A DNA stretch of 17,117 nt. It comes from Gammaproteobacteria bacterium UBA5338 (GTDB taxonomy: Bacteria > Pseudomonadota > Gammaproteobacteria > Pseudomonadales > UBA5862). Every line of letters begins with the position of its first letter. The stretch's first letter is position 1. A program made the translations under genes and the position numbers. The stretch lies in the NCBI GenBank assembly GCA_002408105.1, contig DHQM01000138.1, forward strand, positions 1 through 17,117. The letters are read 5' to 3'. The notes under the pieces are model-generated. The model did not search any database and was not told the origin of the DNA. It was given only the letters and a program-made list of their open reading frames with translations. Positions 5,453 through 14,757 of this stretch are shown here, piece by piece.

Positions 5453-7176
5453 GTGCCCGCCGCGCACAGCCGGCTCGGCCGGTGCCAGTCTGGCGCCTGG
5501 CCGTCGCGCTCACGGTGTTCGCCGCAGCTGCCGGCGCGGTGGCGGTTCGATTGGTTGATCTGCAAGTGGTCAACCGTGACTTCTATCAGCGTCACGGCGA
5601 CGCCCGGGCCCTGCGTACGCAGACAATCGCAGCCCATCGAGGAATCATCTCCGACCGCCACGGTGCTCCGCTGGCGGTGTCGGTGCCCATGGTATCGGTC
5701 TGGGCGCATCCGCCAACTTTAGCGCAAGCGAGTGCCGATTGGGCCACATTGGGGGCTTCGCTGGGCGTCTCCGCGGACCGGCTTGCGCAGCGGGTCGCCC
5801 GGGCCGCCGACACAGGCAAGGAGTTTGTGTACCTCGGGCGCCACCTGACCCCGGAGCAGGCGTCCGCTGTACAGGCGCTGCGGCTGGATGGGCTGTACGA
5901 GACCACGGAGTACCGGCGCTTTTATCCGGACGGTGAAGTGACCGGCCACCTGCTCGGCTTTACCAACATCGACGATCAGGGCCTCGAAGGTCTAGAGCTG
6001 GCCTACGATGGCCATTTGCAGGGCGTACCCGGGAAAAAATGGGTGCTGCGAAGCCGCACCGGCGAGACCATTCGCGAGCTGCACCAGGCAGCGGCATCGC
6101 CTGGCGGAGACTTGCGGCTGACCCTGGACGCACGTGTTCAGTCGATGGCGTACCGTGAACTCAAGGCGGTGGTGCGGGCCACCGGTGCACGCGGTGGCTC
6201 CGCCGTGGTGCTGAAGGCGGGAACGGCCGACGTGCTGGCTCTGGTCAATCAGCCGGCCTTCAATCCCAACAACCGCGAGACTATGCAGCCCCAGAATGTG
6301 AGAAACCGCGCCGTTACTGACCTCATTGAACCGGGGTCGACGCTGAAACCCTTCAGCATTGCAGCGGCGCTTGAGTCAGGCGCATACCGTCCCGATTCCA
6401 AAGTGGACACTGCCCCGGGTTTGATCCGGGTTGGTGCAAAGACGTTTCGTGACTACCGCAACTACCAGCAACTTGATTTGGCTGGCATTTTGGCCAAGTC
6501 CAGCAACGTGGGCGTGGTCCGCGTGGCCCTGTCCCTGGAGCCCGGCGAAGTGCGCAGTGTGCTCCAGCGGGTTGGATTCGGTCGCCCGGTTGGCAGCGGC
6601 ATGCCGGGCGAGGCGGGTGGCTTCCTGCCGCCGGAAGGCACAGAGGATCCGATCGCGCGGGCCACCATGGCCTTTGGCTACGGCGTATCAGTGACGCCGC
6701 TGCAACTGGCGCTTGCATACAACGTGTTGGCGAGTGAAGGGCAGCTTGCGGTGCCTCGGGTGGTGGCCGATGAGCCGATCATTCGTGAGCAGGTCCTGGC
6801 CCCTGAGGTGGCCAATGCCGTGGCGCAGATGCTCGAAACCGTGGTGGCGCATGGCACAGCAACCGGGGCGCAGGTGCCAGGCTACCGCGTGGCCGGCAAG
6901 ACAGGAACGGCCCACATCAGCGGCGAAGGTGGCTACCAAAACAGCCAGTACCGGGCCGTGTTCGCGGGTTTTTTGCCGGCTTCGAGCCCCGAGGTGGTCA
7001 TTGCGGTCGTGGTGGACCAACCGCAGGGAGAACGCTATTCGGGCGGTGCCGTCGCCGCACCGCTGTTCGCCCGGATCGCCGGAGGCACCATGCGGCTGTT
7101 GGGGGTTCCAGCGGACGCGGCCCCACCCCCTTCAGGAGAGCGGGCTTCGCTGTGGGCGACCAGGGGGCGGCAGTGA
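5449..7176 (+). CDS. ftsI: FtsI (PBP3), septal peptidoglycan transpeptidase
   Basis: A 575-residue class B penicillin-binding protein (E. coli FtsI 588), which cross-links septal peptidoglycan with FtsW as its glycosyltransferase partner. It has a short cytoplasmic tail, one membrane span at about 15-35, the class B motif RGIISDRHG at 64-72, and the three penicillin-binding motifs: S297-T-L-K300 (catalytic Ser297), S351-S-N353 and K484-T-G486. The start is taken as the GTG at 5449, which overlaps the ftsL stop (GTGA) and has a GGTGG purine stretch about six bases upstream. An in-frame TTG at 5437 would add four residues and lacks support. The C-terminal tail (after about 550) is Pro/Ala rich, with a triproline at 559-561. 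Confidence 0.97.
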   Translation: MSARRAQPARPVPVWRLAVALTVFAAAAGAVAVRLVDLQVVNRDFYQRHGDARALRTQTIAAHRGIISDRHGAPLAVSVPMVSVWAHPPTLAQASADWATLGASLGVSADRLAQRVARAADTGKEFVYLGRHLTPEQASAVQALRLDGLYETTEYRRFYPDGEVTGHLLGFTNIDDQGLEGLELAYDGHLQGVPGKKWVLRSRTGETIRELHQAAASPGGDLRLTLDARVQSMAYRELKAVVRATGARGGSAVVLKAGTADVLALVNQPAFNPNNRETMQPQNVRNRAVTDLIEPGSTLKPFSIAAALESGAYRPDSKVDTAPGLIRVGAKTFRDYRNYQQLDLAGILAKSSNVGVVRVALSLEPGEVRSVLQRVGFGRPVGSGMPGEAGGFLPPEGTEDPIARATMAFGYGVSVTPLQLALAYNVLASEGQLAVPRVVADEPIIREQVLAPEVANAVAQMLETVVAHGTATGAQVPGYRVAGKTGTAHISGEGGYQNSQYRAVFAGFLPASSPEVVIAVVVDQPQGERYSGGAVAAPLFARIAGGTMRLLGVPADAAPPPSGERASLWATRGRQ

Positions 7177-8660
7177 GCCGCGCTCGTGCAACCAGCCTTG
7201 GCGCATTGTTGGGGGCAGACTGCCCTCACCCAGTGCGTGGCCTGGTGGTCACTGGGCTCGGTATGGACAGCCGCTCCATTGACCCCGGCGACTTGTTTGT
7301 GGCGTTGCCTGGTCTGTCGACATCGGGCGTGGACTTCATTCGCGACGCCGCCAAGGCCGGTGCGGTCGCGGCGCTGATCAACCGTGGTGCGGTGGCTGCC
7401 ACGCCCCTGGCGATTCCAGTCATTGAAGTCAAAGACCTGCAGGACCGGGTCGGCGAGTTGGCAGACCGGTTTTTCGGCAAGCCTTCCAAGCACCTGGAGG
7501 TGTACGCGGTAACGGGCACCAACGGCAAAACTTCCTCGGTGCAGTTTCTGGCTGGGTTGCTGGAGGCCATGGACACGCCCGTGGGAACCATTGGAACCTT
7601 GGGTGTGGGCATGTCGCAGCAGTTGCGGCCGGGCTCCATGACGACGCCCAATGTGATCGATGTGCACCGCGCGCTCGCTGAGCTGCGCGACCAAGGCGCC
7701 CGAGTGGTTGCCTTAGAAGCGTCTTCTCACGCGCTGGAACAGGACCGACTCGCAGGTGTGCAGGTTCGTGTTGCCTGGTTCACCAACCTCAGCCGTGATC
7801 ATCTAGATTACCACCGCACCATGGCTGCCTATGCGCAAAGTAAGCGCCGCCTTCTGGTGCGGCCCGAGCTCGAACTGGTCGCCGTCAATGTCGACGATCC
7901 GCAGGGGGCGCAGTGGGTCAAGGAGGGCCACATTGCCGCTCCTCTGGTGACCTACAGCGCCGCTGGCGCCGCTGCCGATTTCCGCTTGCAAGCCACCCTG
8001 CTCACAGCTGAGGGCATTGAAAGCGAGGTCGTCAGCCGTTGGGGAGAAGGGATGCTGCGGACTCCGGTCTGCGGAAGGGCGGCGTTGAACAATCTGGTTG
8101 GCGTACTGGCGGTGCTCGCTGCCCGTGGGCATCGCCTGTCTCAGCTGCTTGCCGCTGCCGAGCACCTGAGTTCTCCACCGGGTCGGTGCCAGCCCTTGCG
8201 TGTTCCCGGAAAAGTCCTGGTGTTGGTGGATTACGCGCACACGCCGGACGGTCTGGAAATGGTCCTGTCTGATCTGCGCCAATGGGTCACAGGACCCATT
8301 TGGTGTGTCTTTGGCTGTGGTGGCGACCGGGACCGCGGCAAGCGCCCATTGATGGGCGAGGTGGCCTGTCGGCACGCTGACCAGGTCGTGCTCACCGACG
8401 ACAACCCCCGCAGCGAGCCTGGGGACGCCATCATTGAGGACATCGTTTCCGGGGTTCCCAGACGCTGTCGTTCACGGCTGAGTATCGAGCGGGACCGCGC
8501 AGCCGCGATTCGTTTGGCCATTGCGCAGGCCGACCCGAGTGGCGCGGTTTTGGTCGCAGGAAAGGGTCACGAGTCGTCACAGGAAATCGGCGATCTGCAA
8601 CTGCCATTCAACGATGTCGAAGTCGCCCAGCGGTGTCTGTTGGGGGAGGCAGTCGCGTGA
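7173..8660 (+). CDS. murE: MurE, UDP-MurNAc-tripeptide synthetase (meso-DAP adding)
   Basis: A 495-residue Mur ligase, the same length as E. coli MurE. It adds meso-diaminopimelate to UDP-MurNAc-L-Ala-D-Glu using ATP in the cytoplasm. The P-loop GTNGKTS lies at 115-121. The Lys expected to be carbamylated is K224, identical in number to E. coli. The DAP-selective motif is DDNPR at 409-413, which rules out a lysine-adding enzyme. The GTG at 7173 overlaps the ftsI stop as GTGA, with AGGGGG five bases upstream. An in-frame GTG at 7152 is further from that site and would give a longer N-terminus than E. coli. Confidence 0.98.
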   Translation: MSRARATSLGALLGADCPHPVRGLVVTGLGMDSRSIDPGDLFVALPGLSTSGVDFIRDAAKAGAVAALINRGAVAATPLAIPVIEVKDLQDRVGELADRFFGKPSKHLEVYAVTGTNGKTSSVQFLAGLLEAMDTPVGTIGTLGVGMSQQLRPGSMTTPNVIDVHRALAELRDQGARVVALEASSHALEQDRLAGVQVRVAWFTNLSRDHLDYHRTMAAYAQSKRRLLVRPELELVAVNVDDPQGAQWVKEGHIAAPLVTYSAAGAAADFRLQATLLTAEGIESEVVSRWGEGMLRTPVCGRAALNNLVGVLAVLAARGHRLSQLLAAAEHLSSPPGRCQPLRVPGKVLVLVDYAHTPDGLEMVLSDLRQWVTGPIWCVFGCGGDRDRGKRPLMGEVACRHADQVVLTDDNPRSEPGDAIIEDIVSGVPRRCRSRLSIERDRAAAIRLAIAQADPSGAVLVAGKGHESSQEIGDLQLPFNDVEVAQRCLLGEAVA

Positions 8661-10012
8661 TCGACCGATTCACACTCAGCGAGCTGGCAGCCAGTGCACA
8701 AGGGCACCTGATTGGTGGCGACTGCAGGTTTTCGTCGGTCAGCACCGATTCGAGGGCCATGCACCCTGACGCGCTATTCGTGGCACTGCGTGGTGTGCGC
8801 TTTGATGGCCACCGGTTTGCGGGGGCCGCCGTTGACGCAGGGGCGGTGGCATTGTTGGTTGATCAGCCGGTGCACGAAGTTCCCACACCCCAGTGCGTGG
8901 TCGCCGATACCCGGGCAGCACTGGGTGTGCTGGGCCGACAGAACCGCGAGCGCGCCGTTGCGCGTCGGGTTGGAATCACCGGGAGCTGTGGAAAAACCAG
9001 TTGCCGCTCGCTGGTCGCGTCGGTCCTTGCCGAGGCGGGCAAGGTGCTTGCGACCGAAGGCAACTTCAACAACGAAATCGGCGTGCCCCTCACGCTCCTG
9101 CGCTTGGAGGCCCAGCACGACTTTGCCGTGCTTGAGCTTGGCGCCAGCGCCCGCGGTGAGATCGCGCGCACCGCGCTGCAGCTGGAGCCGGAAATCGCCG
9201 TCATCACCAATGCCGGTTCCGCGCACCTGGAAGGCTTCGGCAGTCATCAGGGGATCGTCGAGGCGAAAGGCGAACTCCTTGATGCCCTGGCTGAACATGG
9301 GGTCGCGGTGTTGAATCGAGATGACCTCGCTTTTGATGCGTGGTCTGCCCGTGCCCGGCCGCACCGAGTCATCTCGTTCAGTATGGAACAGGCTGCGGAC
9401 GTGTATGCCACCGACGTGCGCTTGAACCCTCAAGGAGCCGCGCAGTTCTCTTTGCACCTCGCCGGCGAGGATGCTGAGGTGCGGTTGCAGCTGCTGGGTC
9501 GCCATATGGTGAGCAACGCGGTTGCCGCTGCGGCAGTGGGCATGCACTTCGGCCTCTCTCTAGAACAGGTTCGTGCTGGGCTTGAACAGGCGACACCCAT
9601 GGCCGGTCGGGTGCGACGCCTGCAGGGGCGGCAGGGCGCGGTCGTGATCGACGACAGCTACAACGCCAATCCAGCCTCGGTTCGAGCCGCCATTGAACTG
9701 CTGAGTGCGGCACCGGGAACCCGGATTCTCGTCCTCGGCGCGCTTGGTGAGCTTGGTGACAGCACCCTGTCTGCCCTGGAAGAGACGGGGCGGCTGGCGC
9801 GCACGCTTGGAATTGAGCATCTGGTCGCGGTGGGCACGGCTGCACCTGCAGGTGCAGCGTTCGGAAAGAACGCTGTACAGGCGATGACGACAGCTGAGGC
9901 GGCTGCCCTTGTGCTTGATCTGATGGGCGAGAACACCCAGGTCTTGGTCAAGGGCTCGCGCAGCGCGCGGCTGGACGAAGTGGTCGCCGAACTGGTGGAG
10001 GGCGGGGCCTGA
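8657..10012 (+). CDS. murF: MurF, UDP-MurNAc-tripeptide-D-Ala-D-Ala ligase
   Basis: A 451-residue Mur ligase (E. coli 452) that joins D-Ala-D-Ala, the product of the Ddl encoded downstream, to UDP-MurNAc-tripeptide. The P-loop is GSCGKTS at 109-115. GNFNNEIGVPLTLL follows, then a Lys at 204 in GIVEAKGELLDAL corresponding to the carbamylated Lys, and DDSYNANPASV in the C-domain. The start is the GTG at 8657, overlapping the murE stop as GTGA. It has a strong GGAGG (8645-8649) seven bases upstream. The gene carries a perfect 20-bp palindrome at 9839-9858 in the C-domain coding region. Confidence 0.98.
   Translation: MIDRFTLSELAASAQGHLIGGDCRFSSVSTDSRAMHPDALFVALRGVRFDGHRFAGAAVDAGAVALLVDQPVHEVPTPQCVVADTRAALGVLGRQNRERAVARRVGITGSCGKTSCRSLVASVLAEAGKVLATEGNFNNEIGVPLTLLRLEAQHDFAVLELGASARGEIARTALQLEPEIAVITNAGSAHLEGFGSHQGIVEAKGELLDALAEHGVAVLNRDDLAFDAWSARARPHRVISFSMEQAADVYATDVRLNPQGAAQFSLHLAGEDAEVRLQLLGRHMVSNAVAAAAVGMHFGLSLEQVRAGLEQATPMAGRVRRLQGRQGAVVIDDSYNANPASVRAAIELLSAAPGTRILVLGALGELGDSTLSALEETGRLARTLGIEHLVAVGTAAPAGAAFGKNAVQAMTTAEAAALVLDLMGENTQVLVKGSRSARLDEVVAELVEGGA
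9839..9858. repeat. Perfect 20-bp palindrome inside murF
   Basis: The left half GCTGCACCTG is followed directly by its exact reverse complement CAGGTGCAGC, with no spacer. It encodes the Ala/Pro/Gly-rich stretch AAPAGAA of MurF. It could form a cruciform or be a dimeric protein-binding site, or could simply reflect low-complexity alanine codons. Confidence 0.85.
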
Positions 10013-11095
10013 ATGTTGCTGCTGTTGACGGAATACCTCGCGAAATTCGAGCCCGGATTTCAAGTGTTTCAGTACTTGACGTTAAGGGCCATTCTTGGGG
10101 TACTCACCGCCCTGTTGATTTCGCTGTTCGTAGGGCCATGGATGATCGAGCGCCTTACGCTGCTCCAGATTGGGCAGAGCATTCGCAAGGACGGGCCAGA
10201 GTCACACCTGAGCAAGGCGGGCACCCCAACCATGGGGGGGGCGCTCATTCTGGTCGCCATTGCAGCAGCATCCTTGCTGTGGAGCGATCTAACCAACCCC
10301 TATGTCTGGATTGTGGTTGGGGTGACTTTGCTGTTTGGTGCCATCGGTGCCGTCGATGACTACCGCAAGGTGGCGAAGCGAGACTCCCGCGGTCTGCCTG
10401 CACGTTGGAAGTACCTGGCCCAGTCGGTCGTTGGGCTCGCTGCGGCCTGGGCCCTATTCCGGCTCGCGCGCTCGCCCGTGGAAACCGCTTTGTTGATCCC
10501 GTTTTTCAAAGAGCTGTTTCTCCCTCTGGGGGCAGGTTACCTGTTGTTGACTTACTTGGTTATCGTCGGCGCCAGCAACGCAGTCAACCTGACCGATGGG
10601 CTGGATGGGCTTGCCATCATGCCCACGGTGCTGGTCGGTGGTGCCTTGGGAATTTTTGCCTACCTCACAGGCAATGCGCGGTTTTCTGAGTACCTGTTCA
10701 TCCCCTACGTCCCCGGCGTGGGTGAAGTGGTTGTGTTTTGTGGGGCGCTGGTTGGCGCAGGTCTTGGATTTCTGTGGTTCAACACCTACCCCGCTCAGGT
10801 GTTCATGGGCGACATCGGTGCCCTGGCCCTGGGCGCCGCCCTCGGTTGCATCGCGGTCATCGTCCGGCAGGAAATCGTGCTCTTTATCATGGGTGGTGTG
10901 TTCGTGATGGAGACGGTCTCAGTCATTTTGCAAGTGGCTTCTTTCAAGATGACAGGCCGGCGGATCTTTCGCATGGCACCCCTGCACCACCACTATGAAC
11001 TCAAGGGCTGGCCCGAACCGCGGGTGATAGTGCGGTTTTGGATTATTACCGTGGTACTGGTGCTGATTGGGCTCGCGAGCCTAAAGCTGCGTTGA
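10013..11095 (+). CDS. mraY: MraY, phospho-MurNAc-pentapeptide translocase (lipid I synthase)
   Basis: A 360-residue polytopic membrane enzyme, equal in length to E. coli MraY. It transfers phospho-MurNAc-pentapeptide to undecaprenyl phosphate, giving lipid I. Key features are PTMGG, the catalytic pair D115-D116 (GAVDDYRK), [17 protein letters not shown] at 264-267 with D267 numbered as in E. coli, and the [17 protein letters not shown] loop. The sequence is otherwise a chain of hydrophobic spans. MGDIGA has Ala at 270, where E. coli has Ser. The ATG directly abuts the murF stop, with no bases between them. The ribosome site lies inside the end of murF (GGAGGG, then GGGG). Confidence 0.98.
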   Translation: MLLLLTEYLAKFEPGFQVFQYLTLRAILGVLTALLISLFVGPWMIERLTLLQIGQSIRKDGPESHLSKAGTPTMGGALILVAIAAASLLWSDLTNPYVWIVVGVTLLFGAIGAVDDYRKVAKRDSRGLPARWKYLAQSVVGLAAAWALFRLARSPVETALLIPFFKELFLPLGAGYLLLTYLVIVGASNAVNLTDGLDGLAIMPTVLVGGALGIFAYLTGNARFSEYLFIPYVPGVGEVVVFCGALVGAGLGFLWFNTYPAQVFMGDIGALALGAALGCIAVIVRQEIVLFIMGGVFVMETVSVILQVASFKMTGRRIFRMAPLHHHYELKGWPEPRVIVRFWIITVVLVLIGLASLKLR

Positions 11096-11100
11096 GGTGA
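11094..11100 (+). promoter_or_regulatory. Ribosome binding site deciding the murD start
   Basis: GAGGTGA is a seven-base match to the anti-Shine-Dalgarno and overlaps the mraY stop. Its core ends five bases before the GTG at 11103. The other candidate GTG (11097) sits inside the site, and the ATG at 11127 has no site at all, so 11103 is preferred. Confidence 0.6.
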
Positions 11101-11102
11101 CT

Positions 11103-12473
11103 GTGGACCACACCCCACAAGCTGCCATGCAACCGCGCACACTGGTCGTCGGGCTCGGTGCCACCGGGCTCTCGGTGGTGCGTCACTTGCGGCGTCAGGG
11201 AGCCGACTGCGCCATCACGGACACGCGCAGCGTACCGCCAGGCCTTGAAGCTTTGGACCGAGAGTTTCCCGACACACCCCGGTTTTTTGGCCCGCTTGAC
11301 GCAAAGCGGTTGCTTGCATACGAGCGCCTGGTGTTAAGTCCAGGCGTTGCCCGCTCGGAGCCTGCGATTCAATCGGCCTTGCGGGCCGGGGTCGAGGTCA
11401 CCGGTGACATCGCCCTGTTTCGCGAGGCCTGGGGCCACCGACCGTTGGTTGGCATTACCGGTTCGAACGGAAAAAGTACGGTCACCACACTGTTGGGTGG
11501 GATGTGCGCCGCGTCCGGCACCCGTGTGCTGGTGGGTGGCAACCTCGGTCCACCAGCCTTGGATGCCCTCGCAATGCAGCCCGACGCGCAGGTCGCGGTA
11601 CTGGAGCTGTCCAGCTTCCAGCTGGAACTGGTGGATGACCTGGGCGCGACCGTGGCACTTCTACTCAACCTGTCCCCAGACCACCTTGACCGTTATCCAG
11701 ACATCGAAGCGTACCGCGCCGCCAAGGAACGGGTGTTCACGGGCGCGCGCTGCGCAGTGGCCGATGCGGACAACCCCGATTCGTTGCCGCGGACTCTGGA
11801 GGTTCCTCGGATCCTGTACCGCTTGTCCCGACCGCTGCCGGACGAAGTCGGTTGCACTGAGGCGATGGGGGCGAACTGGGTCGGCCTCGGACATTGGCAC
11901 TGGGTGGCACTCAGTGAACTGCCACTCGGTCAGGCCGGAGCCCACAATGTGAAAAACCTGTTGGCCGCCTTTGCTGCCGGCATGGCCCTGGGGTTGGCGC
12001 CAGCGGCCATGGTGCGCGGAGCTTCCGCCTTTGCAGGGCTTCCCCATCGTTGCCAGCGTCTTGGTGAGCACCGGGGTGTGCTGTACGTCGATGACTCCAA
12101 AGGCACCAACGTGGGTGCAGCTGCGGCTGCAATCGAAGGAATCGCCCAAGGCCGATTTGGCAAGCTGCTGGTGCTATTGGGTGGGACTGGAAAGGGAACC
12201 GACTACCGGGATCTGTGCGCTCCGCTGCATCGACATGCCCGGGTGGCAGTGCTCTATGGCGCCGAACGCGCAGCGCTGTTCGAGAGTCTGCGTGGAGCAG
12301 TGGAGTGCGTGCTGGTGGACGATCTCGGCCAGGCCGTCCGCGAAGCGGCGAAAAGGGCTCAAGCCGGGGACTGCGTGCTGCTCTCGCCTGCCTGCGCCAG
12401 CTTTGATCAGTTCCGCGACTACAGGCATAGGGGTCAGGTATTTCAGAAAGCCGTTGCGGAGATCGCTGCGTGA
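11103..12473 (+). CDS. murD: MurD, UDP-MurNAc-L-alanine:D-glutamate ligase
   Basis: A 456-residue Mur ligase (E. coli 438), which adds D-Glu to UDP-MurNAc-L-Ala. Motifs are the N-terminal VVGLGATGLS nucleotide-sugar-binding loop, the P-loop GSNGKST at 120-126, ELSSFQLE, NLSPDHLDRYP, the likely carbamylated Lys at 208 (YRAAKERV), DDSKGTNVG, and the C-terminal LLSPACASFDQF. The start is GTG 11103, chosen for its ribosome site; GTG 11097 would give 458 residues and ATG 11127 gives 448. All leave the conserved domain intact. The stop overlaps the ftsW start as GTGA. Confidence 0.97.
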   Translation: MDHTPQAAMQPRTLVVGLGATGLSVVRHLRRQGADCAITDTRSVPPGLEALDREFPDTPRFFGPLDAKRLLAYERLVLSPGVARSEPAIQSALRAGVEVTGDIALFREAWGHRPLVGITGSNGKSTVTTLLGGMCAASGTRVLVGGNLGPPALDALAMQPDAQVAVLELSSFQLELVDDLGATVALLLNLSPDHLDRYPDIEAYRAAKERVFTGARCAVADADNPDSLPRTLEVPRILYRLSRPLPDEVGCTEAMGANWVGLGHWHWVALSELPLGQAGAHNVKNLLAAFAAGMALGLAPAAMVRGASAFAGLPHRCQRLGEHRGVLYVDDSKGTNVGAAAAAIEGIAQGRFGKLLVLLGGTGKGTDYRDLCAPLHRHARVAVLYGAERAALFESLRGAVECVLVDDLGQAVREAAKRAQAGDCVLLSPACASFDQFRDYRHRGQVFQKAVAEIAA

Positions 12474-13639
12474 ATGCGACCCGTGCCAGCAGAAATGGCT
12501 TTGTTGCACAACCGACAGGCTCGGTGTTCGCGCATGCCCGAGCGAAAGGGGTGGACCTGGTGCTGGCACTCGTTGTGGCGACACTGGCCATGATTGGGCT
12601 GGTGATGGTGCTGTCTGCGGCGATGACGCTGGATGCCAGCCGCGTTGGCGACCCTTACTTCCACGGAAAGCGACATTTGGTGTGGCTGGGGATCGCCGGG
12701 GTCAGTGGACTCATCGTTTGGCGGGTGCCTCTGGCTGTGTGGCGTCGCGCCGGTCCCTATCTCCTCATCGCCGCGATTGGTTTGCTGGTCCTGGTGCTGA
12801 TCCCGGGGGTCGGTCGGCGTGTGAATGGCAGCACTCGGTGGCTCGGGGTGGGTGGCGTTACGTTGCAGGTATCGGAGTTCGCCAAGGTTGCAGTGCTCTT
12901 GTACTTGTCAGGGTATCTCGTCCGCCACCGCGACCGAGTTCAGACCGAATGGGCGGGGTTTCTGCATCCAATGCTGGTCTTGGGAGTCGTGGTGTTTCTG
13001 TTGATTTCGGAGCCGGATTTCGGGTCGGTGGTTGTCTTGATGGGAACGGTGCTCGGGCTGTTCTTTCTGGCGGGCGTTGCGGTGACGCGATTCCTGACGC
13101 TGGTCGTGGGCAGCCTGTTTCTGGGCGTTTTGATGGTCTGGGTACAACCGTACCGGCTGGCACGAATCCGTGCCTACCAGGACCCTTGGGCAAACCAGTA
13201 CGACAGCGGCTACCAACTCACCCAGTCGTTGATCGCGTTTGGGAGAGGCGAGTGGTGGGGGCTCGGTCTTGGAAACGGAGTGCAGAAACTTCTCTATCTG
13301 CCTGAGCCACACACAGATTTTGTGTTTGCGGTGATCGGCGAGGAAACAGGGTTGATTGGATCCCTCGTGGTGCTTGGACTGTTCGTCGTCCTGGTCTGTC
13401 GTGGATTGTGGATTGGGCGTCAGGCCGAAGCGGGTGGGCAGGGTTTCAACGCCTACCTGGCGTACAGCATTGCCCTGCTCCTCGGGATACAGAGTTTGAT
13501 CAACCTGGGGGTATGTACGGGGCTGTTGCCCACCAAAGGCCTGACCCTACCCTTCGTGAGTTATGGAGGCAGCAGTCTCCTGGTCTGTGGTGTCCTGATC
13601 GGATTGCTCCAGCGCGTATACCTCGAGTCCAACCGGTGA
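12470..13639 (+). CDS. ftsW: FtsW, septal peptidoglycan glycosyltransferase (SEDS)
   Basis: A 389-residue polytopic SEDS protein (E. coli 414). It polymerises lipid II at the septum as a complex with FtsI. Visible hallmarks are VNGSTRWLGVGG, SEFAKVAVLLYLSGYLVR, SEPDFGSV, RIRAYQDPWANQYDSGYQ, and LPEPHTDFVFAVIGEE, in which D283 is the conserved Asp essential for SEDS polymerases. The C-terminal GLLPTKGLTLPFVSYGGSS is diagnostic. About ten hydrophobic spans are apparent after a cytoplasmic tail of roughly 25 residues. The GTG start overlaps the murD stop (GTGA), with GGAG eight bases upstream. Confidence 0.97.
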   Translation: MNATRASRNGFVAQPTGSVFAHARAKGVDLVLALVVATLAMIGLVMVLSAAMTLDASRVGDPYFHGKRHLVWLGIAGVSGLIVWRVPLAVWRRAGPYLLIAAIGLLVLVLIPGVGRRVNGSTRWLGVGGVTLQVSEFAKVAVLLYLSGYLVRHRDRVQTEWAGFLHPMLVLGVVVFLLISEPDFGSVVVLMGTVLGLFFLAGVAVTRFLTLVVGSLFLGVLMVWVQPYRLARIRAYQDPWANQYDSGYQLTQSLIAFGRGEWWGLGLGNGVQKLLYLPEPHTDFVFAVIGEETGLIGSLVVLGLFVVLVCRGLWIGRQAEAGGQGFNAYLAYSIALLLGIQSLINLGVCTGLLPTKGLTLPFVSYGGSSLLVCGVLIGLLQRVYLESNR

Positions 13640-13648
13640 TGCAGGAAC

Positions 13649-13654
13649 AAGGTG
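13649..13654 (+). promoter_or_regulatory. Ribosome binding site favouring the second murG ATG
   Basis: AAGGTG ends five bases before the ATG at 13660. The earlier in-frame ATG at 13639, which overlaps the ftsW stop as TGATG, has no recognisable site and would depend on reinitiation. Confidence 0.45.
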
Positions 13655-13659
13655 TACAA

Positions 13660-14757
13660 ATGAGCAATCGGTACCAGAGCATGCGCGCGATGGTCGCTGC
13701 TGGTGGCACCGGCGGACATGTATTTCCCGCTTTGGCGGTTGCACAGGAGCTGTCCCGGAGAGGCGCTCAGATCCGGTGGATCGGTTCGAGCTCTGGAATG
13801 GAATCCCGAGTTGTCAGTGCAGCTGGGATTGGGTTCTGCGGACTGAAGATTCGAGGTTTGAGGCGGGCTGGACTGACTCGTTGGGTACAGGCTCCCGTGC
13901 AGTTGTTCGCTGCTTTGTGGATGGCCGTGCGGGAGATGCGTAGATTTCGTCCCCAAGTGGTATTGGCAATGGGGGGTTACGTGTCCGGGCCCAGCGGGCT
14001 CGCCGCTTGGTTGTTGCGGGTGCCGTTGGTGGTGCACGAGCAGAATTCGATTCCGGGCACCACCAACCGCCTGCTCCGTCCACTGGCGCGGCGGGTATTG
14101 ACCGGGTTCCCGGTCCCAGACTGGATGCCGGCTGCGCAGGCGGTGGGCAACCCTGTTCGCGCGCCGATCGCGGAACTTGCTGCTGCGGAGCCTGTTGAGA
14201 CGACGGACGCGGCGGATCGTCCTGTTCGGTTGCTGGTTTTGGGGGGCAGTCAGGGTGCACAAGCACTGAACGAACTGGTCCCTGGTGCGCTTGCGCTGCT
14301 GTCTTCGATACGCCTCGAAGTTTGGCACCAGTGTGGTGCTGGGAAGGACGTGGACACGACCCGGTTATACCGCGCAGCACAGCTGGATGCACGGGTCGAG
14401 CCCTTCATCGAAGACATGGCGCGGGCCTATCGATGGGCCGATGTTGCCGTTTGCCGAGCGGGAGCGCTGACCGTGTCGGAGCTGTGCTGTGCCGGGGTTC
14501 CCGCCGTCCTTGTGCCCTTTCCCCATGCGGTCGATGACCATCAGTTCGCCAACGCGCAATGGCTTGAACGGGCAGGGGGAGCCAAAGTGATGCGTGAACA
14601 TGATTTGAATCCATCGAAGTTGGCAGCGCTCGTGTCTGAGCTTGCGACTGATCAGGCAGCACGAACCCGAATGGCCGCCTGCGCCCATGAGCAGGCTCGA
14701 CCGGACGCCGCCGTGCAGGTGGCAGATTGCTGTGCAGCCGTCGCGAGGGCAGCTTGA
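13660..14757 (+). CDS. murG: MurG, lipid II synthase (GlcNAc transferase)
   Basis: A 365-residue GT-B glycosyltransferase (E. coli 355). It adds GlcNAc from UDP-GlcNAc to lipid I on the inner face of the cytoplasmic membrane. The first glycine-rich loop GGTGGH is at 15-20. [27 protein letters not shown], the second glycine loop GGSQGA, EFID-like [11 protein letters not shown], and [10 protein letters not shown] (E. coli CRSGALTVSE) follow in order. The start at 13660 has a ribosome site and a family-like N-terminus. The ATG at 13639 would add seven residues and overlap the ftsW stop, which fits the coupling pattern of this cluster, so it stays possible. The stop overlaps the murC start as TGATG. 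Confidence 0.96.
   Translation: MSNRYQSMRAMVAAGGTGGHVFPALAVAQELSRRGAQIRWIGSSSGMESRVVSAAGIGFCGLKIRGLRRAGLTRWVQAPVQLFAALWMAVREMRRFRPQVVLAMGGYVSGPSGLAAWLLRVPLVVHEQNSIPGTTNRLLRPLARRVLTGFPVPDWMPAAQAVGNPVRAPIAELAAAEPVETTDAADRPVRLLVLGGSQGAQALNELVPGALALLSSIRLEVWHQCGAGKDVDTTRLYRAAQLDARVEPFIEDMARAYRWADVAVCRAGALTVSELCCAGVPAVLVPFPHAVDDHQFANAQWLERAGGAKVMREHDLNPSKLAALVSELATDQAARTRMAACAHEQARPDAAVQVADCCAAVARAA

Noticed and set aside
11971..13305. 444-codon plus-strand frame across murD and ftsW
   Set aside because: It is out of frame with both recognised genes, its product resembles no family, and GC-rich codon bias commonly leaves such open frames.
13699..13706. GCTGGTGG, the E. coli Chi sequence
   Set aside because: It falls in conserved murG coding sequence (AAGGTGG), and an eight-base match in a GC-rich window is expected by chance; the Chi sequence of this organism is unknown.
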